A stretch of 64,000 bases of DNA, taken from contig CM024755.1 in assembly GCA_014218235.1 (NCBI GenBank), forward strand, positions 34,244,713 through 34,308,712, in the 5' to 3' direction. Made by a program: the position numbers and the translations under genes. The notes beneath the pieces are model-generated. The model was not told the origin of the DNA, ran no database searches, and saw only the letters and a list, made by a program, of their open reading frames with translations. Shown here piece after piece: positions 11,843 through 24,200 of this stretch. The stretch comes from Colocasia esculenta. Taxonomy: Eukaryota > Streptophyta > Magnoliopsida > Alismatales > Araceae. Position 1 is the stretch's first letter; each line of letters starts with the position of its first letter.

Positions 11843-12036
11843 TATAAATACAAAGAATTAGTATCCGACAGTCACCATCTCCACTTCTGCAGCGGCGGCA
11901 CTCTCCAGGAGGCGGTGGACAGAGGCGGTGATCGGGCGGCTCCACCGCCATCACCACTTCTCTACGTCCCGTTCTCGCAACGATCGCAGGCGCAACACTC
12001 CAGCTTCCGCCGTCGCATGCACAGAGTGACAGAACC
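11843..12036 (+). promoter_or_regulatory. PKL core promoter TATA box and 5' leader
   Basis: A TATAAATA box at 11843-11850 lies 187 bp before the start codon, with GC-rich DNA after it. Transcription would be expected to start about 25-35 bp downstream, near 11875-11885, giving a leader of roughly 150 nt. No intron is needed to reach the ATG. The context of the start is GAACCATGAG. Confidence 0.6.
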
Positions 12037-12204
12037 ATGAGCAGCTTGGTGGAGAGGCTCCGCGCCAGAACGGAGAGGAAACGCCTCTACACCGAAGACG
12101 ATTCAGACGATGATCTCTTGATTCCGAAGAGAGGGAAGCTTGCCCCTGCCCCTGCTTCCGCTCCATCCCCCGAGAAATTGGAACGCATAGTGAGGGAGGA
12201 TGCG
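12037..12204 (+). CDS. PKL: PKL exon 1: N-terminal segment
   Basis: Encodes residues 1-56, in phase 0. It begins MSSLVERLRARTERKR, matching the conserved N-terminus of PKL proteins, which supports this ATG. An acidic run (EDDSDDD) and an Ala/Pro-rich linker follow. The donor is GTATGA. Confidence 0.93.
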
Positions 12205-15200
12205 GTATGATCGACGATTAGGGGCCCTGCTTATTGTTCTGTCGATGTTCTTGTTCATCTCTTTGTTCGTGTGCTCGTTTTGTCATGCATTAGGGCGTGG
12301 TAGAGTAGCGAATTATGGTCGTCGGGGTTCTCACGTGTGCATGTGGCTAGGGATAGCCCATGCGTCAGCTCATTGCCTGAGAACTGCTTAGAAACCCTAG
12401 ATACTTTATCCATGTTTTGCTGCATATGTTCAAAATCGGAACGTCGTTTGTATAAAAAATGCATGCTTGGATTACAACACAGTATTCCCGTAGTAATAGT
12501 AGTCAAGCATGCGCTGTCATGGCCGGGGGGGGGGGATTTTCCAAGGTGTATTAAAGATTGAGATCGCTGGTAGCGTTAGATGGCTAGAGCTGGTCTCATT
12601 GCCTCTTATTCACTGTCTATGGTGGACAGTTTCTTTATCAGGATAGTTTTCTTTGTTAAAATTAGAAAGTCTCAAAAGCATGCAGGAGGGGATTTGTAGG
12701 GGTAACGCCGCAGTGGAGAAGGTTACCTGATTCACTGGTATCCAATGTGAGTTTCTCATGGCTTATGGAGTCCCCAAATAGAATCCCCGACAACATCCTT
12801 TGCAGAATGATCGTGGACGTAGTGGCACCATTTATTACCTTCATTCCCTTTATTGCGCTTTGCAATTGTGCTGCATTTGGAAGGGAAAAAAAATCTGCAC
12901 ATGTCACTTTTAGCATTATTGTATGAGCCAAAAATAATCCGTCAACATAAGAAATAAGCATAGGACTTCAACAGCAATGCTAAACTTCCAAAATTTATTG
13001 CACGGAGGAAGCTTCCTTGTTGGGAAAAATTCTTATTGATTGCGTCCATGGTTCACATCTCATTTCTCTTTGTTTCGTGACACCAAAATGAACTTTATTA
13101 CCTCATAAATCTGAGAGTATGGACCTTTTCAGCTTCAAAATAGGAGCATTTGAAACAATGTTCTTCCTCCATTCCATATATTGAGCATTTGAAGTATATA
13201 ATCTATTTAATCTTTTATCTTCACTCCTCTCAAACTTATTAAAAGAGCATTGCTTTTAACTGTTTATATAGAATAAACATTCTCTTCTTCCTATTCCAAC
13301 TTCCTTTTGTATTTCTTGACTATGTGGTCGGAGCCTCGAGGAGTAGGAGTTTTTGGTACTTAGGTATCTTTGATTGAAGAAAGTCTCGACGGGCCATATA
13401 TAGTATAACTTTTAACTGATCAAGATTAGGATTTGTCATGGGATCAGCCAGAGTTAGGTCAACATGAATAGACTGATCTTAACCTCATCAAGACTGGTAT
13501 TGGTGAATCAGGATCAAATTTATTTATTTTGTGTTCTTTAGTGTATATTTATCATTTTAGAAGGGTTTTTATAAAATTTTACCCTCTTCCGTACCCTAAT
13601 CTCTCATATATTTATAGGCCCTATTGCGGCATTGCCCCTCCTGACCTTACCTAGGAGGAGGAAGCAGTGGCGGCGCCCGGCAGCAGGCGTATGCAGCAAT
13701 GGTGAAAGGAACATCCAAGACCAGTTTGTTTCCTTAGTTAGAAGATGTTAGGCAGTTCAGCCTTATCTTTGCTGATTTGTTACCGATTCTGAAGAAGATC
13801 GTCGTTCTTGGCCAGTCTCCTATCCCGCTTATCCATCCTCAAGGTCTGGGGGTGGGGTTGGTCAGGTTCGCCGAAACCCGATCCGATCATCTGATCCTGA
13901 CCTATTTCTCCTGATCTATGAATCCTTATTTTCACTTCACCCGCTAGGATGAAATCAAGGAAGATTATTATCTGCCATGAATATCTAGGGTTTCTGGTAT
14001 CTAGGATGTCTACAGAAACTACTGTGGTGGTTTGGAAAGCTTTTATCTGCCTTGTTCCTGTCATTATGTCCTATTGGTATCTGAATGATGCAATCATCAT
14101 CATGGATTTAATTAGGTTGCCATATGTTTTGTAATATTCATTGTTATTTTCTGTATCACTACTTTTGTAAGCTTGCACTATCCGTGCACAAGACAACTAA
14201 GAGTAATTTATTCAGAACTTTCTTCGTTAAAGGTAACTTTTGCACTGACATAAGTATTAGCCTTTGATTATTGTCAGAATGTGCTCAAGTTCATACCATC
14301 ATTCAAGTCAGATGTGGAGATTACTTGGACCCACAAATTATGTTGTGTTACAAAAGTCCGTAGTAAATTGAATTTGTGACCTTTTTATAGTTGTGTTGCA
14401 CATTAGTATGCTCTTGGATTTCCTCTGAACATTTATTGGCTCAGTATGCTAAAACTTTTGGACATGGCAACTGGTGGCAGTATTCCAAAGACTGGTTAGA
14501 TCAACCTTACTCGCATGGCATGCCAGATGTTGTGGGATATGCTTAACTCTTATCGCATGGCATGCCAGATGTTGTGGGATATGCTTAACTATTAGTTGTG
14601 GATCTGCTAATGGCTTTTTTGGGTGAACCTTGCTCATAGTCTCATAATGCATCTCAGACATTGTGCATCACACCAGATCTACTTAGTCTTTTTTAAGGTG
14701 AATTGTGCTACCCCTTTTATTTATTAATAAACAGGGGTTCCACAACCTAAGGTAGATGAGATATTCCTCACCAACTATGAACTACATGATCGAAAAGAAA
14801 ATTACAAATGCCAAAGAAGGACCTGCAAACCAAACTTACAAAGAAGACTAATACACACTCAAAGTCTACCAAGACTGCCCAAAGGCCCAAAATAATGTCT
14901 ATGACACTCATGCAATCTCACTATGCCTATGTCCTCACTATGAGGATCCTTCTGAAAGCTTTTAATTGAAAACGAGGGTTAGAGAGTTAGAGTTTGATCA
15001 ACTCATATCAGTGACAGTTTTGAACTGCCGACCAAATAGTCTAAATTGCCCTGTTTTGGAATTTGAATCCTTAGAGCTGCTGCCTTTTGCACTAATTGTT
15101 TGTCATTCCAAGAGGAAACAATATCTGAGCATGAAAAATGTGTGTTTGGCTGCAGATGTGTTTGATGATTGTTTGTTTGCTCTGCTTATTATTATTTTCT

Positions 15201-18200
15201 AAAGTTTGATATTCGCTTGCTTGCTGTGTTTGTTGGACATAAATGCCAATGATTATGACCTTCCAAAAATAAATGTAAATAATTATAAATTTGTGGTGTA
15301 TTTGATGCAATTATTGATTCCTCTGCAGAAGGCCAAAAAAGATTCAGATAGGAGTTTTGTAGTCACAATTCTGTGAGAAGGCCTGAATAAGGAAAGTTAA
15401 GATAGATAATAATTTCAGTGCTACTTCTCTTTATACTCTCAATCTTGCCAAAGTTTGATTGCCAAGTCCACCCTCTTCTGCATCCCTGATTCTCCCTTAC
15501 CATCACAATACACTACGTCAATCTCAATTGGTCCAGGGAATAGTCATCGGTGTTCACCTCAACCATCCATGGAAGGAAGAATCGCCGGGATCGAGCCAGA
15601 ATCGCTCGATCCCGGATCGGATCGACCCCCCAAGGACCGATTCCCCCTTGAAGCCCCCCAAAACCCCACATTTCCGGCTGGATCGACCCAACTCAGTAGG
15701 ATCTGAGTTGGATCGCTCGAGTCGAACCGGGATCGATCGATCCCGGCTCGATTCAGTCGATCCAGACTGATTCAGGTCGATTCCTTCAGGCTACCTTCAG
15801 GATCCTCTTCAGGCAGGGTTGTCAGGATCTCCTTATTTACCTGAATATCATTTAAGTAAATGTTAGTATTTGTAGTTTCATTTACTTAAGATATTACATG
15901 TAAATAAGGAAGTACCCCCCATTTGAATCTAATAAAAATATCAAAAAAATCATATCTCTTACCAATAAAAGTCAACTCTCCCATCGAAGAAGAAAATCGC
16001 GATTTTGGTGATTTTAGCGAAATGCTAACTTTCTAATCTCTCGTAATTTAGTTTATCTAAAAATTTGATAATTCAAATAAATCACATGGAACACTAAAAA
16101 TTCAAAGTCCGGTAAAAAAAGTCAAACGTGCATGTGACTTCTCCAATGGAGCCACTCTCCTACTGACAGCACTTAGTCTGCTTGAGACCTCTCAGGATTT
16201 GGTCAAACTTAAGTTATCATCATCCAAACCTCTTAGAATTTGGTCAAATTGAGCTACCATCACCCAACTCATGACACTCATGAGTTTGGGTGATGATAGC
16301 TTAGTTTGACCAAATCCTAAGAGGTCTCAAGTAGACTTAGTGCTGTCAGTAAGAGAGCGGCTTCTTGGAGAAGTCATATGCACGTTTGATTTTTTTGTTG
16401 GACTTTAGATTTTTAGTATTTTATTAGACTTATTTGAATTATAAAATTTTAAATATGTCAAATTATGAGAGATTAGAAAGTTGCTACTTTGATAAAATCA
16501 CAAAAATTGCGATTTTCTTCTTGGATGGGAGAGTTGACTTTTTATTAGTAAGAGATGTGATTTTTTTAATATTTTTATTGGATTCAAATGGGGGATATTT
16601 CCTTATTTACATGTAATATCTTAAATAAATGAAACTACAGATTTTAACATTTACTTAAATGGTATTTAGGTTAATAATACACAAAGTCTTTAATATTTTA
16701 TACTTTTCTTGTATTATTATAGTAGTAATAATACACAAAATCTTATGTTTCATATATTATGAATGCATGTATGATTGGTTTTTTATGCAAATATTAGTTC
16801 TTTCAATTTATCAGATTTTCCCTAATTTTTGCTGTTTTTTTTCTATTTTTTCCTCAATTTTCCTGAATTTTTTCCCCAAAAAAACCATTTTATAAACTGG
16901 CCGATCCAGGATCGGCCAGACTTCCCTTGGATCCATGGGATCTTGCGATCCGATCCGATCCAGGATCGGATCGAGCCTGGTCGATCCCGATCCCGATTTC
17001 GATCCTGCCTTCCATGCAACCATCCTTACAGTCCCATACTTAGAAGGGCATGCAGACAAGGTATTGTGGTACTAATGTTTTTGGATAGCTTGACTCGAGC
17101 TTTTGAGCATTGTTTGAGGTAGTCAATCTGGGAAGGCCAATTACTCCATGATAGCTAATCCATCACGTTTACATGTATATGGAATCATTCATGCAGCAAT
17201 CATAATCCTTCAAGAGACAAGCCATCAAATCCATTGTGTGGACTGCACAGGCAGCAGCATAAGTAAGCACATGATGCTTTTCAGATATCAGCAGAAATGC
17301 ATGACTAACACATAAGCCTAACATTAATCCGAGTTTGGGGACTACAGTTCTGTACAGGATGGATATATGCTCACGTTTTTCTGTTCTGATTCTAGGTACA
17401 AGGGTCAATAATTTTGTACCTATTCTCGCATGCCTTCTTCGTAAGATGAAATCAATTTGTAAAGGAAAGCAAGTTATAATTTATTTCAATAATGAAGTAT
17501 CATGCACATTCTACTTTCATACGTATTTCAGTCCTAAAGGTGCAGGATAGTACAATTTGCTCTATATCTATCCACAATGTAAATCATTCTTTTAGTGCTT
17601 TGGGAATGGCACAATTATCTCTAGCAGTTAATGTTTTTTTGGCTGGAGAATCTAGGCACCTTACTCCTGATTTCTTGCAATCAAGATGCTTTATGCTAGA
17701 AAAATAGGGTCACCATGTAGATTTCTCTTTTAGATGAATCGTTGCAGTTTTGTACTTCCTAATTGCTGTCTTGAGTACTTCAGTAGCTTATTACTGAAGG
17801 ACGACATACGGCCACCTTAGAGAGAGAATGCATTTTTTTTTGTAGGGGTTTCTGACTGAACAATATACTGAATATACTTCTCATTTCATTTCTAGAGCGA
17901 CGACTTATGCCATGCATGTGGAGAGAGTGGGGAGCTTCTCAACTGTGAAACTTGCACTTATGCTTACCATCTTAAGTGTATACTTCCTCCATTGAAACAA
18001 GCACCTCCTGATGGTTGGAAGTGTCCTGAATGTGTATGACATGCCAACTCCATCCTTTTCGTTTTGCTTCAGAACGTCATTTTCAAGTTGTTTAATGCAA
18101 ATTGTTGGCACTGCAGGTGAGTCCCCTTAATGAAATTGAGAAGATTCTAGATTGTGAGCTGAGGCCAACTGGAGGCGAGGCTGATGATGCTTCAAAATCG

Positions 18201-21200
18201 ACTTCTAAACAGAAGTTTGTCAAGCAGTACCTAGTAAAATGGAAGGGAATGTCCTACCTCCACTGTACATGGTAATTTTTAGTTATAACTACTACTATTT
18301 ATTTTTTTTTGCAGCCTGAATGTTTACTTTTTATAGCAGTTTCTGTAATTGTCCAATTGTTTATGTGCAAAGTTCTGGGTTTTATTCCATAATTTTACAT
18401 TGTATCATGGATGTGGTGCTCTGTTTATGCTTGTTTTTGCTCTTTTAGTTGGTTTGTCCATTGTTTCACTTATCAATTTTTTGTTCTGTACTTTATTTGT
18501 TCCTTAATTTTGTAGGGTGGCAGAGAAGGATTTTATAAAAGCTTTTAAGGAATTTCCTCGACTGAAGACAAAGGTCAATAACTTCAAGCGTCAAATGGAT
18601 CTAGTAAATAACTCTGAAGATGAGTGGATTCCAGTTCGGTCTGAATGGACGACAGTTGATAGAGTCATTGCCAGCAGGTTTTCCATTTTATCATCATGAT
18701 ACAATTAGTTAGTGTCTGAACATATGCACCATGTAATATCCGGTCAAATGGCATTCCATGAATAGGCATAGTGGATACTGCTGACAAAAAAGTTACTTTC
18801 TTTTCTGTCACTTTATGTCTTCTTCATTTGTTGTCTGTGTTTAGTAATTTTCTGGCCTTTTGGAGCTTGTCCAAATGTTTTTTCAGTGGAAAGAAACATG
18901 GATTGCGGAATCGGACGATTCGATTCTGCCTCAAACGGGCCGATCTGGATCTCCTCATGTAATGTCCAGTAAACCCATGTAAATTACCAAAATCCCGGCC
19001 GATCCCCCCCAATCCATTTCCCCGATCCCTGCCGATCCCTGCCAGTCCCGGCCGATCCGATCCGATTCCGGATCGGGATCGGGGGTCCGATCCTGGACCC
19101 TGATCCGATCCGAAATTCCTTGGAAAGAAAACTTCTATGGTATCTAATCACTCTTTGTTGTGCATAAATGATTCTTGATTGTTTACATCCTTCTTATAAA
19201 AATACCCTTAGTTGTGTAACTTCTTTGTTTTTGCGTACATTGTCCTTTCTAAGTTGTAGCTGATCGAGTCATTTCCATTTTGGCCAAATCTGATTTTGGT
19301 CAGGACTGGCATAAGAATCTGAGTCTGTAATCTGCCTCAGGGGTTGCAACTTTGCATGTCCCCTGCATGGACAACGTGATCAACATAGCTTGGGCCTGGC
19401 AAGATTGGAGAAAGGAATTTTTCCAGAGGTTCCTGATTGGTGATATGAATGTGGTTCTTATATCAAAAGACTGGTGCTCTAGCTGTCTAGTGTCAAATAT
19501 TAGCGATGAAGTTTGTCAATGTTGAATAGTTTCCATTTACTGGTAGAAAAGGGAGTTCAATAATAAAGGTTTAAAGTCTGAAGTTTAAGATAAGAGCATG
19601 ATGTAAAGAACTGAATGATCTTGTTAAAAATGTGTTGGTATGTGAGTGATTTGCTGGTGAAGAATATAGAGTCTACTGAGGGAGTTTAACAGAGTAATTT
19701 TGTTGTTGCTTGTTTCTGGGACAAATTGAACCTTGAAATTGAAATGATCAGTTTGTCCTGCTCTTTGAAGGTCTCTAGCAATTACTTGGTTGTTGAAGGC
19801 AGTGAGGTCTTTCAGTGAAGGTTTTCTTCATTGGTTGATTTAGTAAAATACAGGTGGAAGTTGCTATGCGTTCTTCTAATTCATCTGTGAGGATTGATTT
19901 ATTATTTCTGCTCCTTACTCTACTCTACCTTGTATTTATTATTGAAGGGAAAGAACAAGGAAAAAGATTTAAGAATGGGCTTTGGTGATTGTAGGATATT
20001 CTGCGGGACATCCTGTTCTATGCAAAGAACCTGAATCTCTTTTCCAGCTTGGCAGTTTGAGGAGACACCCATTTTTCTTTAATATAATAGATAATAGACG
20101 GGATTGATTTATTTTATGCTCAAATAGAGTGGTGCTTATGCTAATGTTGGATCTTTTGTTATTCTTGTCATTTGTTTTCTCTACTGACTTGGTCAGTTGG
20201 TTGGGATCACGTGTTATCTCTTCTCTCCCCCAAGAAATTATTCAAATTGTCATCTTAAAGGAACCATTAATTTGTATAGTATGGAGTTTGGTTTTCTGTC
20301 AAATTACCCAACATAAAGCAAAAAAGAAAATGTTCTTTCATCACATTTTGCAGTTCTTTTCTTATTTATTATCATGGAAGTACACAAAGTACTCCAAATA
20401 ATAATGTGTGATGTGGCTGACAACATCAAAGAAAATGTTCTTTCATCACATTTTGCAGTGCTTTTCTTATTTATCATCATGGAATTACACAAAGTACTCC
20501 AAATAATAATATGTGATATGGCTGGTAATACTTGCACATGTAATTGTTACAGGAAAAAAGGTGATGAACGGGAATATTTTATTAAATGGAAGGAGCTTTC
20601 CTATGACGAATGTTCCTGGGAACATGAATCAGATATTTCTATCTTTCAACCTCAGATTGACAGATTTAAAATGATTCAGTCAAGAGCTTCCAAGACATCT
20701 GCTAAGCACAAGATTTCGAATCGCGATCCCAAGGATGCAAAACAAAAGCAGAAAGAATTTCAACAATTTGAACATAGCCCTGATTTCTTATCTGGAGGTC
20801 ATTTTTCTTGAACTCTATAATGTTTTAACTTGTTACATTACATGTTTTTCCGCATTTGGTATCTTAATAGTTTGTGATTTTTTTTCCTGTTTGTTTTTTG
20901 TTTGTCATCTATACTCATCTTCCGCCTAATGGTCTTGTCATTGAAGGCAAATTACATCCTTATCAGCTTGAGGGCTTAAACTTTCTGCGTTATTCATGGT
21001 CCAAGAATACACATGTCATCCTAGCAGATGAAATGGGTTTAGGTGAGCTTTCTAGTTTCTATTCTCAAATAAAAAAAAACAATATGTATTTATATAGGTG
21101 TATGTATGTTAATGTTGTGTAAGTGGTGCACATTATTACGTATATGTACATCATCTTATTTTATGAGTGACATGAATATTTCAGGGAAGACAATACAGAG

Positions 21201-24200
21201 TATAGCATTTCTTGCTTCTCTCTTTAAGGAGAATCTGTCACCACATTTAGTAGTGGCACCTCTTTCTACACTACGCAACTGGGAGCGTGAATTTGCAACT
21301 TGGGCACCTCATATGAATATTGTATGTGAGGAATTTACATTTTATTGCACATGGGTAATAGCTTTCGTGATTTGATTCTTAAATAATAATAATTCTGATT
21401 CATCATAATCTGTCTGTAGGTAATGTATTTTGGATCTTCTCAATCTCGCGCTGTCATTAGGGAGTATGAATTTTTCTTTCCAAAAGAGAAGTTGAAGAAG
21501 AAGAAGAAAATGAAAGCTGCCAAAGATGTTAAACAGAAAAGGGGAAAGCGAATCAAGTTTGATGTTCTTCTGACATCATATGAAATGATTAACATGGATG
21601 CTGGATATTTGAAAGCAATAAACTGGGAGTGTGTGGTATGACCTATATTGCTTACTATAATTAGCCATAGTTTGCTATATACCATAGAAGATGTAGTCGG
21701 GTGACTCTGCTTGGAAGCTTGGTTTGCCCAATGACCAAGCCAATCTGTACCACTGGATGGGACAGTGGTCTTCCATTGTTTTGTCCCTTTTCAACCCTGA
21801 AATCCATAATTTCTTACTTTCTGCCTGAAGAATGGATCAATTTTTTGCCACTGTTTTTGAATTTGACGATGTTCATTATGATTTGATTTGATCATAATCC
21901 ACCTAAACAAATTCAGATTGTAACCAACCAATTCTGTATTCCATGCCAAGTGCATATTTAACTGCTAAGTGCTGATTCTACTTTCATGTAGATCGTTGAC
22001 GAGGGTCATCGCCTTAAGAACAAAGATTCCAAATTATTTTCTACCTTGAAGCTTTTTAGTTCTAAGCACCGTGTGCTTTTAACTGGAACACCTCTTCAGG
22101 TTTGTGTTCTTCTTCTTTTAAGCATGTATGGTCTTTTAAGTTATTTCATATAATTTCCTTTGTGCCATTCATCTATTAATTGAAGGACAATTAAGCATTT
22201 GAATAAAGGAAGTTGTTGTGCGGAGATTGACTCAATCCCCTTTTTATGCTATAACATGAGATACCTCATTTTTGTTCTTAGCAAGGAACATGGAGTCAAA
22301 CCCTTTATTTAAATTTTAAAGCCCTGCATCATCCACACTCCCACAATTTTTTCCCTTATATTTTGCACACTGTTCAGCATGTCCTCGTTTCAATAATTGA
22401 CCTACTTTTTTTAGCTTCCTGTAACATACCAAAAAAAGTTCTTCCTCACTTATTTAAAGCACTTTGCAATAAATGCTTTAAAACCTGCTGCTCATGAAAT
22501 GAAGATGTGATTTTGAAAATATTTTGTATTTATTGAAAAAACAATTGAGACATTGTTTTTAGTTATATCATCAATTTAATCAATAAAATTTAATACAAAC
22601 ATAATACTGAATTTCCTCAAGGATATTTGAAGTTATGAACTGAGACATCCTGGTTCTGACTATCTTTTTCATTTCAAGGCTGGTCCAATAACTCTGCAAC
22701 TTTGAAGACTGTATGGTCTAAAAGTGAACACATTAAAGCCTGTGAATATGTAATACTTTCCAGAAAGTTTGTTGTGGAAATAACCAACCACACCAGTAAT
22801 CACATGTGAAGAATCAGGATTACATTGGACCAGCTTGTCATGGATACTCATTGTACCGGGTCCAGCATGATATGATTCAATACATTGATACCATTGGTTG
22901 GGCCAGGTGTTGTGTTTTCTGCCTGAATGAAAGATACAGTCAAATACAGGTTGATTCTTGTGGTCTTTACCGTCCAATTTGGCAAACCTCGCATTGGACA
23001 ATTGTGGTAATGATGACGACATCCTATTATCTGTAACTTGGACTCGCTTTTGGCTTTATCTTTGGGGTTTGAGCCTAGGTGCTTAGGTTGGTTCGGTTGA
23101 GCCCGAGGCACCTGCCTGACCTGCCTAAGCAATGCCTTATTGTGCCTAGCACTGCCTTTTTGTCCCTAACAATGTGTAGCTGTGCCTTGGTCTCAAACAT
23201 TTGCCTCCCATCCTAGGTGGCACCTTGATAACTATGTTTTTGGTTTCCTCATCTTTCTGTTTAAGGATAGTCCTCTCTAATTTCTATGCCCTTTTAACTC
23301 TTGTAGGGAGGGAAGGAGGGAGAGGGGTGGGGGAGTGTTGGACCCCAAAATTGGCTGTTGGGGCCATTAAATAAATAAATTTATATTTATATTTATATAA
23401 AGAAAGAAAGGAGGGGAGGGGAAAAACCCCCTCCGGGTAGGGACCCTCCCTCTAGATACCCGGACTCCCGGAGGGACCCCCCTCTAGATAGTCTGCTTGG
23501 AGGGACCTCCCTCTAAGTAGGCCTCTACTCGGAGGTAGGGTCCCTCCGGATAGATCTCTTTCACCTCCCTTCGAGTAGGCCTCTACCCGGAGGGACCCTC
23601 CCTTCGGATAGATCTCTCTCTTCTCTCTCTCTATGCCCCCTCCGGGTGAAACCCCTATAAATACCCCTTCCGAGCAACGAAGAAAGGGGTCAGAGCTTTT
23701 GAGGAGGGCCAATCGGTCGAAGACTACCCCTGGGGAAACCCTCAAAGGCGTGAAGTGTTCATGCTCAACATAAAGTGCTAGTGTGCGACAAGCCAGAGTT
23801 GTCTCCGACTGTGAAACTCCTGTGTATATCCCCTCCCATGTCGAGCTGGACTCCATGGGGGGTGAAATATAAATATTTATAAAATCTCCATGTCGAGCAG
23901 GACTCCATGGAGATAAAAATGTCAATGCTCATGTGCAAACCTCCATGTTGCACCAGACTCTATGGGAATGAAATGTTTATATGTTCATATGTGCATACCT
24001 CTATAGGGAGACTCTGCCCAATCGGAGATTCTACCCGTGGCGCGATCATATGTTCGTAATGTTAAAACATGATATGATTCCTAAAAATTATAAATAATAC
24101 GTAATCACAATTCACAAGAGTTTAAGTGTTAGGCTTACCCGCAGCATGAAGATCATGATGCAATGTTTGCTCCCATCGTTGATCTATGATTTCCCACCAC

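Larger units (their letters stand above)
12205..17895 (+). other. PKL intron 1 (5.7 kb)
   Basis: The intron holds a poly-G run at about 12525-12535, a 42 bp-period tandem repeat (14511-14590), and a hAT element with a fold-back insert (15568-17016). Near 14690-14745 a T-run next to TTAATAAATAAAAGGGG on the minus strand could be an antisense LINE tail. I recognise nothing in about 12540-14500 and 14750-15560. The open frames there are short and have no family features. Confidence 0.85.
18678..20552 (+). other. PKL intron 4 (1.9 kb)
   Basis: Contains a 226 bp hAT MITE (18897-19122) and a 105 bp tandem duplication next to exon 5. The stretch 19131-20310 holds nothing that I recognise. Confidence 0.85.

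Noticed and set aside
20341..20459. Alternative acceptors TTTTGCAG at 20353 and 20458 in the duplicated intron 4 end
   Set aside because: Spliced to exon 4 (which needs one base to complete AG|N), neither puts exon 5 in the right frame.
22669..23132. 117- and 94-codon minus-strand frames in intron 9
   Set aside because: They have no similarity to hAT, LINE or LTR proteins that I know, and they overlap the non-coding GCCTAGG-type MITE end.
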